From positions 79,437 through 143,436 of the forward strand of contig NZ_MUGW01000016.1 in NCBI RefSeq assembly GCF_002217285.1: a DNA stretch of 64,000 bases. The letters run 5' to 3'. Shown piece after piece: positions 26,525 to 34,655 of this stretch (within the stretch, counting starts at the first letter, position 1; each line of letters starts with the position of its first letter). The notes under the pieces are model-generated. The model searched no databases. It was not told where the DNA came from and saw nothing but the letters and a program-made list of their open reading frames with translations. Source of the stretch: Flavobacterium hercynium. GTDB lineage: Bacteria; Bacteroidota; Bacteroidia; Flavobacteriales; Flavobacteriaceae. The position numbers and the translations under genes were made by a program.

Positions 26525-26558
26525 TGTCGGTGATAAGCCTCTAAAAATAGATAAAAGT

Positions 26559-27431
26559 CTATTCTAATTGTATATTTTTCCCTTGAAGGTATTTTTTCTT
26601 GAAATTAGACGGAGTGTCTCCAACTTTATTGGTGAAAAGACGATTAAAATAGGCCGGATCTTCATAACCCAGCTGATACGCGATCTCTTTTACACTTAAG
26701 GCAGAATAACCCAAAAGCCTTTTGGCTTCCAGAATAATTCGGTCTTTAATAATGTCGTTAGGTTGTGTGAGTTCTAAACGATTGAACTTATTAGAAAGTG
26801 TTTTGGATGCAACACCTAATAAGTCTGCATAATCAGCAACAGAATGTTTGGTTCTGAAATGAATTTCGACCAATCGGCTGAAATCTCTAAAAAAATCCAT
26901 TTCCTTTGAAGGTTCTTCATTAAGAACTCCTAATTGTTGTATTTTCCAGATTCGGGTGGCTTTTATGATAAGCTGTTTTAGATAAGTGCGGATCATTTCT
27001 TCCTGCGAAGAGTCAGGAGCCTCAAATTCTTCCTGAATTTGATCGTAAATACTTTCAATTACAGCGACTTCTTTTTCTGGTAAAGCCGTCATTGGCATTT
27101 CAAAAATATTATTAAATAATAATCCATCACAGGCCACTTCGGCATCGTGTATTTGTACGCAATAAAAATCACGATTGTAATACATGAAATAACCTTGTTT
27201 TGTGCCTTCTTTTAAAATCTGAAGATATTGATTGCTATTTACAAAAAAGAGCGAAGACTGTGTTGTGTGATATTGTTTGAAATCAATAGTGATAGAATAG
27301 CCCTTTGGAAGATATAAGACCTTAATATATGGTTTGTAAGTATCTCCATTTATTTCTGAAATGGTATCAGAATCTAAAATTAAAAAACCCAGCTTTTTAT
27401 AATTAGATTCAAAAAAAGGATGATTGCTCAT
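26559..27431 (-). CDS. AraC family transcriptional regulator
   Basis: Start at the ATG at 27431 (290 residues); the frame also opens with a TTG six codons earlier. The N-terminal part (about 1-160) is a cupin-like sensor region (GYSITIDFKQYHTTQSSLFF). The C-terminal 100 residues hold two helix-turn-helix motifs: VADYADLLGVASKTLSNKF and VKEIAYQLGYEDPAYFNRLF, the latter with the AraC signature ending in TPSNFKKKY. It resembles regulators that sit beside secondary-metabolism or detoxification enzymes in flavobacteria. The esterase gene downstream is the most likely target. Confidence 0.88.
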   Translation of the reverse strand: MSNHPFFESNYKKLGFLILDSDTISEINGDTYKPYIKVLYLPKGYSITIDFKQYHTTQSSLFFVNSNQYLQILKEGTKQGYFMYYNRDFYCVQIHDAEVACDGLLFNNIFEMPMTALPEKEVAVIESIYDQIQEEFEAPDSSQEEMIRTYLKQLIIKATRIWKIQQLGVLNEEPSKEMDFFRDFSRLVEIHFRTKHSVADYADLLGVASKTLSNKFNRLELTQPNDIIKDRIILEAKRLLGYSALSVKEIAYQLGYEDPAYFNRLFTNKVGDTPSNFKKKYLQGKNIQLE

Positions 27432-27502
27432 TAGTTTATGGTTGTTCAATGGTAGTTACTATTTTTCAGATATCAATTTCAGATACCTAAAATAATATAG
27501 AT

Positions 27503-28771
27503 TTATAGTATTGGAAAAAAAAGATTGAATGTTGTACCTCTGTTGGGTTCGCTTTCTACTTTTATAATTCCGGAATGGTTTTCCATTATTTTTTTACAAA
27601 TAGCCAAACCAATCCCGTTTCCGGAATATTCATTTTTAGCGTGCAGACGCTGAAAAATAGTAAAGATTTTGCTAAGATGATTTTTCTCCATTCCAATACC
27701 GTTGTCTTTGATCTGTATTTGTATAAACTTAGGAGTTTGTTTTTCGTTTTTAGCATCAGTTTCTACTTGAGAAATCTGAATAAGAGGAGCAACATCTGTT
27801 TTGCTGTATTTAATTGAATTGGTAATAAGATTAGCAAAAAGCTGACGCATTTGTACCTTAGAAGCTTTTATTAAAGGAAGTGTTCCAAGAACTTCAATTC
27901 TTGCATTTTTATCTGTGATTAAGATTTCGTGATCGTCTTTTACTTCTGTTATTACTTCGACTAAATCGATATTTGTACGTTCCTCTTGAGCGGTGTGGGA
28001 AGAATAATTTACTAAGTCGTCTACAAGAGAATTTAATCGCAAAGCAGATGATTTCATAACATTCATTGACTTCGCATCGCTTTCGCTAAGATAACTTCCG
28101 TCGATTTTACCATTATGCATCACAATTTTACGAAGCGGTTCTTTTAAATCGTGTGATATAACATGAATGAATTCTTCAAGATTTGCATTGATTTTGTTTA
28201 ATTCATTGATCTTTTCTTCAAGTTCTTCCTGATGTTTTACTAAAGCTTCTTCGTGTCTTTTTTTCTCGGTTAAGTCCGTAACCACAATTCCGATACCCTG
28301 AACGGAAGGTTCCAGGTCAGTTACAGAAACGTTTGCAGGAAAAGATGTTATGGTGTCTGCATTTGTCTTAAATATGATTTCGTGTGTGTTGATTCCATAT
28401 TTTAAAGCTTCGATAAGGGCGACAAAATGGTTAGGAGTTTCAAAATATTCGCTTAAATACGTTCCGATTATTTTTTCAGAAGGTATGCCGGTGAGTTTCG
28501 AAAAATGGTCATTGCAATACAGGATCAATCCGTTTCGGGAAATGCTTAATGCACCCTGATTAAACTTTTCGATTAATAACCTAAAAGTATAATCAGCAGT
28601 TTCAAGAGAGTAGAGTTGAGGTACGCCCTCGTGATGCACAACTAATGCATCAACGTCACCTTGTTTTATGGCATCGACAATACTATTCGACTCTAAAAGC
28701 TGTTCTTTTAATGATTCGATTTCTTGTAATAAGGCTTTTATATTTAAACTATCGTCCTGCAAATTATTCAC
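27503..28771 (-). CDS. PAS histidine kinase of the kaiCBB operon
   Basis: 422 residues: an N-terminal coiled coil (about 8-32), a segment VDAIKQGDVDALVV, one PAS domain (about 60-165), a second coiled coil (about 172-200), HisKA with the phospho-acceptor His207 in VISHDLKEPLRKI, and HATPase_c (NLITNSIKYS, DNGIGM, GNGIGLAI). No membrane helix. It overlaps the second kaiB gene by 8 bases and so is translationally coupled to it. By analogy with KaiC output kinases such as SasA, it probably reads the KaiC/KaiB state, although SasA uses a KaiB-like sensor domain while here the KaiB proteins are separate. No partner regulator is encoded in the operon. Confidence 0.88.
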   Translation of the reverse strand: MNNLQDDSLNIKALLQEIESLKEQLLESNSIVDAIKQGDVDALVVHHEGVPQLYSLETADYTFRLLIEKFNQGALSISRNGLILYCNDHFSKLTGIPSEKIIGTYLSEYFETPNHFVALIEALKYGINTHEIIFKTNADTITSFPANVSVTDLEPSVQGIGIVVTDLTEKKRHEEALVKHQEELEEKINELNKINANLEEFIHVISHDLKEPLRKIVMHNGKIDGSYLSESDAKSMNVMKSSALRLNSLVDDLVNYSSHTAQEERTNIDLVEVITEVKDDHEILITDKNARIEVLGTLPLIKASKVQMRQLFANLITNSIKYSKTDVAPLIQISQVETDAKNEKQTPKFIQIQIKDNGIGMEKNHLSKIFTIFQRLHAKNEYSGNGIGLAICKKIMENHSGIIKVESEPNRGTTFNLFFPIL

Positions 28772-29063
28772 TAATATTGAGTATTCTTAATACTTTTTCT
28801 TTATCTGATAAATCACCTAAGATGATTCTGATAGGAGCAGGTTCCGTTTTTATCAATGTAGGTATGGCTACAATTTGATGAACAAGTGCCTGTTCTTTAT
28901 CCCGGCTGATATCTATAATTTCTAAATCATAATTATCGGCGAGATGTTTATCGCATATTCTGCGTAAGTTTTCGATGGCATGACCTGACTTAACAGACAT
29001 ACCCGAAACAAAAAGCATAAATTTATACCTGGTTGTACTTTTACCATCACCGGAATCATCCAT
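28764..29063 (-). CDS. kaiB: Divergent KaiB-like protein
   Basis: 99 residues with a thioredoxin-like KaiB pattern: KFMLFVSGMSVKSGHAIENL, YDLEIIDISRDKEQA, VAIPTLIKTEPAPIR and ILGDLSDKEKVL. It is more diverged than its neighbour: the usual KxPQLAE loop is replaced by SRDKEQALVHQ, and an extra 12-residue N-terminal tail (DDSGDGKSTTR) is present. It lies 2 bases after the first kaiB and overlaps the kinase gene by 8. It may compete with or modify the action of the canonical KaiB on KaiC; this is inference. Confidence 0.85.
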   Translation of the reverse strand: MDDSGDGKSTTRYKFMLFVSGMSVKSGHAIENLRRICDKHLADNYDLEIIDISRDKEQALVHQIVAIPTLIKTEPAPIRIILGDLSDKEKVLRILNISE

Positions 29064-29065
29064 TG

Positions 29066-29362
29066 TTATGATTTTACGGGTTTAATATTCAGTCCAACAA
29101 GCACTCTTTCTTCATTAGAAAGATCGCCAATGATCTTGCGAATAGGCTCCGGAAATTTTCTTACCAATGTGGGTACAGCCAAAATCTGATCACCTTCTGC
29201 CAATTGCGGGCTTTTAAGTAAATCGATAATTTCTATACTATATTTTCCAGCCAAATGTTCTTCGGCATATTTTTTTATGTTTTCAAGCGCTTTTATCGAC
29301 TTGGGCGTTTGTCCTGCTATATAAAGCAGCAATTGCCATTCAGCTACAACTTCTTTTTTCAT
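29066..29362 (-). CDS. kaiB: KaiB clock-type protein
   Basis: 98 residues, very close to cyanobacterial KaiB in pattern: [57 protein letters not shown] and ERVLVGLNI. KaiB binds the CI ring of KaiC during the night phase in cyanobacteria. The start codon overlaps the kaiC stop by one base (TAATG), a tight coupling. The fold-switching region (second half) is fully preserved. There is no kaiA, as expected outside cyanobacteria. Confidence 0.93.
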   Translation of the reverse strand: MKKEVVAEWQLLLYIAGQTPKSIKALENIKKYAEEHLAGKYSIEIIDLLKSPQLAEGDQILAVPTLVRKFPEPIRKIIGDLSNEERVLVGLNIKPVKS

Positions 29363-31038
29363 TATTTATTTTTTTTAGAAGTTAGTTTTTCTTGCAATTC
29401 TTCTGTTGCCTTTAGTATGCTTAATTCCTCCTCAGCAGATTCGAACTCATTTTTAAGTGCTTCGATATTGGCTTCCAATACTTTACGCTTGCGTTCGATT
29501 TCTCTGTCTTTTCGGTTTATTTCGTTTTGAAGTTTGATGTCAGACATCGTTTTGGTAAACATATGCGATTTTCTCGCTGTACCCGTTAGAATTCCTAGTG
29601 GTCCCAGCTCTATATCAAGCAATTCAATTCCTTTAGTTGAGATAATAAATTCTCTAACCTGATTAGAATGTCCCATTCCTCTGGATTTTACAATAAAAAT
29701 ACCACGGTTTCGTTCTCCAATTCCTTCCATATCGCGCACCGTTATCCAGGTGTCTACTAATGAAGATACAGATTCTTCGGCAAGATCAGGTCTGATGGAA
29801 TCTGTTTGTTTATTTAAAGAAGTAAACATAGCGGTAATGTTTTCTCCTTTAAGCATATCAATCAATCTGACAAGCATCGAACGCACTTCATGAGGACTTC
29901 CTACTGTAATTAAATTACTAATTGGATCAATAATAATAGTAGTGGGTTGTATTTCTTTTATTAATTTTCTACAAGTAAGTAAATGCAGTTCTAAGCCATT
30001 TAATGAAGGTCGCGAAGAATGAATGTGCAAATTACCATTCTTGACATGCTTCTCCAGATCAAGACCTATAGATTTCATATTGCGAACCAATTGCTGAGGC
30101 GATTCTTCAAAAGCAAAATAAACTACTTTTTCATTCTTTTCACATTGTTGATACGCAAAGTAAGAAGCAATGGTCGTTTTTGCAGTTCCCGCAGTTCCGG
30201 ATACTAATATGTTACCTCCACGATAAAATCCGCCACGCTCAAACATATCGTTTAATCCCGGAATTCCGGTCGGGATAATATCTGATGAAACTTCGTTATC
30301 GAGTTTTAATGATGTAATAGGAAGTACAGAAATACCGTCAGCATCTATAAGGAAAGGATATTCATTCGTTCCGTGTGTTGAACCTCTGTATTTTACGATT
30401 CGCAACCTTCTGGTCGAAACTTGTTCGATAACACGATGATCCAGTACAATTACACAATCAGAAACATATTCTTCTAATCCTTGTCTGGTAAGTGTAGCGT
30501 CGCCGCGTTCTCCGGTTATAATTGCTGTAACACCTTTTGTTTTTAGCCAATGAAATAATCGACGAAGTTCTGCACGAAGTATAGCCTGATTATCCAGACC
30601 AGAAAATAAAGACTCAACAGTATCTAATACAACACGTTTGGCTTTTATAGAATCGATGGCATAACCTAAACGGATAAAAAGTCCGTCCAGATCATATTCT
30701 CCGGCTTCTTCAATTTCAGATCTTTCAACACGAACATGATCTACAATAAGTTTTTTATCTGCTTTAAGCTGCTCCAGATCGAAGCCAAGTGATTTTACGT
30801 TTAAGGTAAGGTCATCGGAAGGTTCTTCAAATGACATGAAAACTCCGGGTTCATTATAATCTGTAATTCCTTTTATAAGAAACTGCATTGATAATAATGT
30901 TTTTCCGCAGCCAGCACCGCCGCAGATTAAAGTTGGTCTTCCTTGAGGAAAACCTCCTTCAGTAATTTCGTCAAGCCCATCTACTCCTGTAGGCGTTTTT
31001 GGAAATATAAAACTATGTGATTTTGATTGTTCTTTCAC
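29362..31038 (-). CDS. kaiC: KaiC double-RecA ATPase/kinase with C-terminal coiled coil
   Basis: 558 residues with two RecA-like KaiC domains. CI has Walker A GGAGCGKT (40-47) and the catalytic Glu pair E71-E72; CII has Walker A GTAGTAKT (281-288) and E311-E312. The autophosphorylation pair of cyanobacterial KaiC (S431/T432) aligns with S425/S426 in ESVSSLVDT, so both sites are serine. After the KaiC core, residues about 498-558 form a charged coiled coil (starting [20 protein letters not shown]) instead of the KaiA-binding tail. It heads an operon with two kaiB genes and a PAS kinase. Whether it drives a rhythm or a stress/redox timer cannot be told from sequence. Confidence 0.93.
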   Translation of the reverse strand: MKEQSKSHSFIFPKTPTGVDGLDEITEGGFPQGRPTLICGGAGCGKTLLSMQFLIKGITDYNEPGVFMSFEEPSDDLTLNVKSLGFDLEQLKADKKLIVDHVRVERSEIEEAGEYDLDGLFIRLGYAIDSIKAKRVVLDTVESLFSGLDNQAILRAELRRLFHWLKTKGVTAIITGERGDATLTRQGLEEYVSDCVIVLDHRVIEQVSTRRLRIVKYRGSTHGTNEYPFLIDADGISVLPITSLKLDNEVSSDIIPTGIPGLNDMFERGGFYRGGNILVSGTAGTAKTTIASYFAYQQCEKNEKVVYFAFEESPQQLVRNMKSIGLDLEKHVKNGNLHIHSSRPSLNGLELHLLTCRKLIKEIQPTTIIIDPISNLITVGSPHEVRSMLVRLIDMLKGENITAMFTSLNKQTDSIRPDLAEESVSSLVDTWITVRDMEGIGERNRGIFIVKSRGMGHSNQVREFIISTKGIELLDIELGPLGILTGTARKSHMFTKTMSDIKLQNEINRKDREIERKRKVLEANIEALKNEFESAEEELSILKATEELQEKLTSKKNK

Positions 31039-31061
31039 GGTACTAAAAATTCTATGTTACT

Positions 31062-31091
31062 CAAATATACAGCTTCCTCGATGATTAACAA
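31062..31091 (-). promoter_or_regulatory. Promoter of the kaiC operon
   Basis: On the minus strand TTG (31091-31089), a 19-base spacer, then TATATTTG (31069-31062) matches the Bacteroidota -33/-7 consensus; the ATG lies 23 bases further on. Confidence 0.65.
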
Positions 31092-31315
31092 TTATTATTT
31101 GTTAAAGATTTAACAGCTGTTTAAACAATTTATGAACAGCTTTTTAGCCTGTTGTAAATAGAACAAAATGTTTGAAATGTACCGTTACTGAATAATGTTT
31201 TAATGTTTCAAGATTAACATTCATCTTATAAATAGATAAATCACTTTTAATTGGAAGAATAAACAAAAAGGTGGTTTAAAAGATCAAAAATGCAGTTGTA
31301 TCAATGATAGCTTAT

Positions 31316-31387
31316 AGTGTGTAAACAAAGGGGTAAATTGTGTAAAACTGTGTAATGTGGGTACAAAGTGTGAAAAAATTACACACT
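31316..31387 (+). promoter_or_regulatory. Cluster of TGTGTAA sites, candidate activator-binding region
   Basis: AGTGTGTAAAC (31316), ATTGTGTAAAAC (31337), ACTGTGTAATG (31347) and the inverted pair AGTGTG...TTACACACT (31367-31387) lie 55-125 bases before the sigma-54 -24 box. This is where enhancer-binding proteins usually bind. The activator is not in the window. Confidence 0.5.
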
Positions 31388-31439
31388 CTATTTTTGACTG
31401 AAATGCCGTAAATGCTTGATTATCTATTAAAAAGGATAA

Positions 31440-31455
31440 TGGCACGTCACTTGCT
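31440..31455 (+). promoter_or_regulatory. Sigma-54 (RpoN) promoter of the GT2 synthase
   Basis: TGGCAC-GTCAC-TTGCT is an exact match to the -24/-12 consensus TGGCAC-N5-TTGCW. Transcription would start near 31467, leaving a leader of about 120 bases to the ATG at 31589. Confidence 0.8.
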
Positions 31456-31588
31456 AATTGCCATAGTGTAGAATACTTCCACGATTAATTTTGAAACATT
31501 TGTCTCTGGAATTAGAGATATATAACGAGAAAAGAGGAAGAATATTTTAAATAAAAGCCAACTAAAGAAAACAAATTAAGACTGCAAT

Positions 31589-33043
31589 ATGGAAAGCGAA
31601 ACAATCATCTCAAAACAATTCTATTCTTCAAGTGATGCGATTAGCAATGGTAAGTCAATAAGTCAATCCATCTTTCGCACAAATAGTAAAACAGCAAATG
31701 CAGCTAAGGTAAACAAAAGAGTTGCCAGCCCATTAGGTTTAACAGTACTAATAGGTACTTTTATCTTAATGTTCACAGGTGCTTATTTTGTATATGCATT
31801 TAAACCGGATTTTGATCAGTTGCATATAGACCGATTAAATTCAGCATGGGGATATCCGCTGTTAATTTTATCATCAGTATTATTCCTTTTTCAAATGGGA
31901 GTATTTTTATATAACCTATATCTGTATTCTAAATACAAACCAATCGAATCAGTTTCTGATGAATTATTGCCAACCTGTACTGTAATTGTTCCTGCTTATA
32001 ATGAAGGAAAATTGGTTTGGGATACTTTAATGAGTTTAGCAGACAGTGATTTTCCAGAACAAAAAATGCAGCTTCTTGCTATTGATGATGGTAGTAAAGA
32101 TGATACATGGTACTGGATGCAACAAGCAAAAATAAAATTAGGTGATCGTTTAACAATCTTTCAACAACCTGAAAACAGAGGAAAACGTCATGCACTTTAC
32201 CGTGGTTTCGAATTAGGTACAGGAGAAATTTTTGTAACTGTAGATAGTGATTCTATTGTAAAACCAGATACTTTAAGAAATTTAGTTAGTCCGTTTGTGG
32301 TTAACGAAAAATGTGGAGCCGTTGCAGGTAACGTTCATGTCCTTAACAGTAAAAAAGCACTTTTGCCAAAAATGCTAAATGTAAGTTTCGTTATGAGTTT
32401 TGAATTCATGCGTTCTGCAGAAAGTATGTTAGGTTCAGTTCTTTGTACACCTGGAGCAGCAGCAGCTTACCGTAAAACTGCCGTTTTTGGATGTCTTGAA
32501 GAATGGATTAACCAAACTTTTATGGGACAGCCTTCAGATATTGGAGAAGACCGTGCCATGACAAATATGATCTTAAAACAAGGATACCACGTATTGTTTC
32601 AAAGAAATGCGTATGTATTGACTAATGTTCCTGAAGAGTATACAGGACTATATAAAATGTTTATTAGATGGGGAAGAAGTAACGTTCGTGAGAACTTAAT
32701 GATGGCGAAATACGTTTTCAAAGACTTTAGAAAAGATTCTAAATTTGGAGCAAGATTGTTATTTGTAAACCAATCATTGAGACTTGTAATGACGTATCCA
32801 TTTTTAGTAGTAATGTTAGTGCTAATAGCAACACACCCATTATTATTTTTAAGTTCAACACTTTTAGGTATACTTATAGTGTCAAGTTTCCCGGTTTTCT
32901 TTTATGCTAAAAGATACAATTTAGCAGAATCGTTCTGGGCATATTCATATAGTGTTTTTTACACCTTCGCTTTGTTCTGGATTGCTCCTTATGCCATTAT
33001 AACGGCAAACAAAAGAGGATGGTTAACCAGAGGTTTAGCTTAA
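31589..33043 (+). CDS. Processive family 2 glycosyltransferase (hyaluronan/chitin synthase-like), membrane-bound
   Basis: 484 residues. There are two N-terminal membrane helices (about 50-72 and 88-113), a cytoplasmic GT-A domain and three or four C-terminal helices. GT2 synthase motifs are present: IDDGSKDD (nucleotide binding), DSDS with D219 and D221 (metal DxD), IGED with catalytic-base D321, and RWGRS with R360-W361 (the QxxRW-type polymer motif). The pattern is that of hyaluronan or chitin synthases, which polymerise and extrude a beta-linked polysaccharide. The product cannot be read. The gene stands alone, under a sigma-54 promoter and followed by a strong terminator, so the polymer may be made only under specific conditions. 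Confidence 0.85.
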   Translation: MESETIISKQFYSSSDAISNGKSISQSIFRTNSKTANAAKVNKRVASPLGLTVLIGTFILMFTGAYFVYAFKPDFDQLHIDRLNSAWGYPLLILSSVLFLFQMGVFLYNLYLYSKYKPIESVSDELLPTCTVIVPAYNEGKLVWDTLMSLADSDFPEQKMQLLAIDDGSKDDTWYWMQQAKIKLGDRLTIFQQPENRGKRHALYRGFELGTGEIFVTVDSDSIVKPDTLRNLVSPFVVNEKCGAVAGNVHVLNSKKALLPKMLNVSFVMSFEFMRSAESMLGSVLCTPGAAAAYRKTAVFGCLEEWINQTFMGQPSDIGEDRAMTNMILKQGYHVLFQRNAYVLTNVPEEYTGLYKMFIRWGRSNVRENLMMAKYVFKDFRKDSKFGARLLFVNQSLRLVMTYPFLVVMLVLIATHPLLFLSSTLLGILIVSSFPVFFYAKRYNLAESFWAYSYSVFYTFALFWIAPYAIITANKRGWLTRGLA

Positions 33044-33092
33044 GCAAAAGTAAAATAAACCAGTCTTTATTTTTTTGAGAAATAGATTTGTT

Positions 33093-33128
33093 AAAAAACT
33101 CCCGATCGATGTATTGGGAGTTTTTTTT
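33093..33128 (+). terminator. Terminator of the GT2 gene
   Basis: AAAAAACTCCC (33093-33103) pairs with GGGAGTTTTTT (33117-33127) and is followed by more T. Confidence 0.88.
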
Positions 33129-33235
33129 GTTCATAATTCGAAGGCTAATCTCTTGCTAAGAAACTCAATGGAAATTAATATTTGCCTCGCATATTGTCCT
33201 CCTTACGGTGAAACTAAAATTCCTTATCAAAAAGG

Positions 33236-34093
33236 ATTAGGCTTTATTTATAAAGAGCTGTAGGCTCGACCGATATTGTAGAACCGGATTTTAATCCGGT
33301 TTTCGAATTAGAGGATAAAAAAAAGATCTATAGGATCGGCCGATATCCTAATATATATGTTTAGACAAAGCTGGCTAAAATGGATCGTTGCTATGGAATT
33401 TTAGCTACTGCGGTCGTTATTTAATCAACGGATTAAAATCCGTTGCTCTAAAATATATCGTTCCTACGGAACTTTTAGTCTCGTTCATTAATGTGTCTAA
33501 AATTGTTTTACTTGTAATAATATAGGGTTATTACATCTTTCATGTTTTAAGAAGCATACTCAATTAAGCTTTGTTTGTAAAGAGCCGTAGGCTCGATCGA
33601 TATTGTAGAACCGGATTTTAATCCGGTTTTCGAATTAGAGGATAAAAAAAAGATCGATAGGATGGCCGATATTCTAATATATATATGTTTAGACAAAGCT
33701 GGCTAAAATGGATCGTTCCTATGGAACTTTATTTACTGCGGTCGTTATTTAATCAACGGATTAAAATCCGTTGCTATAAAATATATCGTTCCTACGGAAC
33801 TTTTAGTCTCGTTCATTAATGTGTCTAAAATTATTTTACTTGCAATAATATAGGGTTATTACATCTTTCATGTTTTAAGAATCATACTTAATTAAGCATT
33901 ATTTATAAAGAGCCGTAGGCTCGACCAATATTGTAGAACCGGATTTTAATCTGGTTTTCGAATTAGGTGATAAAAAAAGATCCATAGGATCGGCCGATAT
34001 CATATATATGTTTAGACAAAGCTGGTTAAAATGGATCGTTCCTATGGAACTTTTAGTTTCGTTCTTTAATATTCTTGAATTGGTTTACTTGCA
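33236..34093. repeat. Three tandem copies of a palindrome-rich repeat of about 327 bp
   Basis: Copy 1 is 33236-33562, copy 2 is 33563-33890 and copy 3 (shortened) is 33891-34093; each begins near ATTAAGCTTT and GTAAAGAGCCGTAGGCTC. Each full unit is a chain of short perfect palindromes: GAGCC-GTA-GGCTC, AACCGGATT-TT-AATCCGGTT, GTTCC-TAT-GGAAC and CAACGGATT-AA-AATCCGTTG. Copies 1 and 2 are roughly 95% alike. Copy 3 has lost about 75 bp, exactly the part between two near-identical ATCGTTCCTAYGGAACTTT palindromes. Similar palindromic phrases are, as I recall, dispersed in Flavobacterium genomes. Confidence 0.9.
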
Positions 34094-34349
34094 TTCATAG
34101 AAAATTTTTAACAAAAAGGACGATTAATTCGTTGTAAAATATTCCATTTAAGTATAAAAATTTAATGAAATAAAAATAAAAAGTTTTTTTATAAGTATAT
34201 GTAAATCAATAGTTTGTTTTTAATTTTTTGATTTACAAAGAGTTGCAAATACTTAAAAAACTAGTGATGTAAATTTTTATAAACCCCGCTTTTTTTAAAA
34301 TTGTAAATACCTTCATTTAATCAGTAAATAGCTAATTTTTGGATTTAGC

Positions 34350-34518
34350 TGTTGATAACTTATTTTTTGAGGGAAAACGTAAAATAGCGCTTCATGCTGT
34401 TGATAACTTTATTTTTAATCGTTATAAATAACTGATTTTTTGATTGTTATAAAATATTATGTGCCTGTTGAAAAAAATCAGATCGACAAGGTTTTTTCTC
34501 GCTTTTGCCTGTTGATAA
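34350..34518 (+). promoter_or_regulatory. Three TGTTGATAA boxes upstream of nrdBA
   Basis: TGTTGATAA occurs at 34350-34358, 34398-34406 and 34510-34518, all in the same orientation; two are followed by CTT. The reverse complement TTATCAACA differs from the DnaA box TTATCCACA by one base. The boxes lie 140-300 bases before nrdB and could serve replication-linked control of the reductase. Confidence 0.45.
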
Positions 34519-34568
34519 TTGAAGCGTTTTTTAACACCAAAAGTCGGTGCTAAAGTAAACTTGTGGTT

Positions 34569-34576
34569 TAATTTTG
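34569..34576 (+). promoter_or_regulatory. Bacteroidota -7 box of nrdB
   Basis: TAATTTTG fits TAnnTTTG, 79 bases before the nrdB ATG. A -33 box is not evident at the usual distance. Confidence 0.45.
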
Positions 34577-34655
34577 TATTAGTAAAAGAGCTGTTACCGA
34601 TACTTCTTAATGGCTGTTTTCTTTCTGTTTATTTAATAATTAAATACTACTTTCT

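Larger units (their letters stand above)
31039..31588. other. Divergent intergenic region between kaiC and the GT2 synthase
   Basis: No gene in 550 bases. The kaiC promoter is at the left end; the right half holds repeated TGTGTAA sites and a sigma-54 promoter for the GT2 gene. The small inverted repeat TCTCT-GGAATT-AGAGA at 31503-31518 is a possible further site. Confidence 0.7.
33129..34655. other. 1.5-kb non-coding region with repeat array and nrd leader
   Basis: No credible gene. The left half is a triplicated palindrome-rich repeat (33236-34093). The right half (34094-34655) is very AT-rich and holds three TGTTGATAA boxes and a -7 box before nrdB. Confidence 0.75.

Noticed and set aside
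27432..27449. TTG start for the AraC regulator
   Set aside because: The ATG six codons later is a better start and keeps the full sensor domain.
33075..33263. Short open frame of 62 codons after the GT2 gene
   Set aside because: It runs across the GT2 terminator and into the first repeat copy, with no start context or protein-like composition.
33236..34093. CRISPR array
   Set aside because: Repeat units are about 327 bp long and nearly identical throughout, with no short repeats separating unique spacers and no cas genes nearby.
34350..34518. Chromosomal replication origin
   Set aside because: DnaA-box-like sites are present, but each differs from consensus and there is no dnaA, dnaN, gidA or parAB gene nearby; a promoter role before nrdB is simpler.
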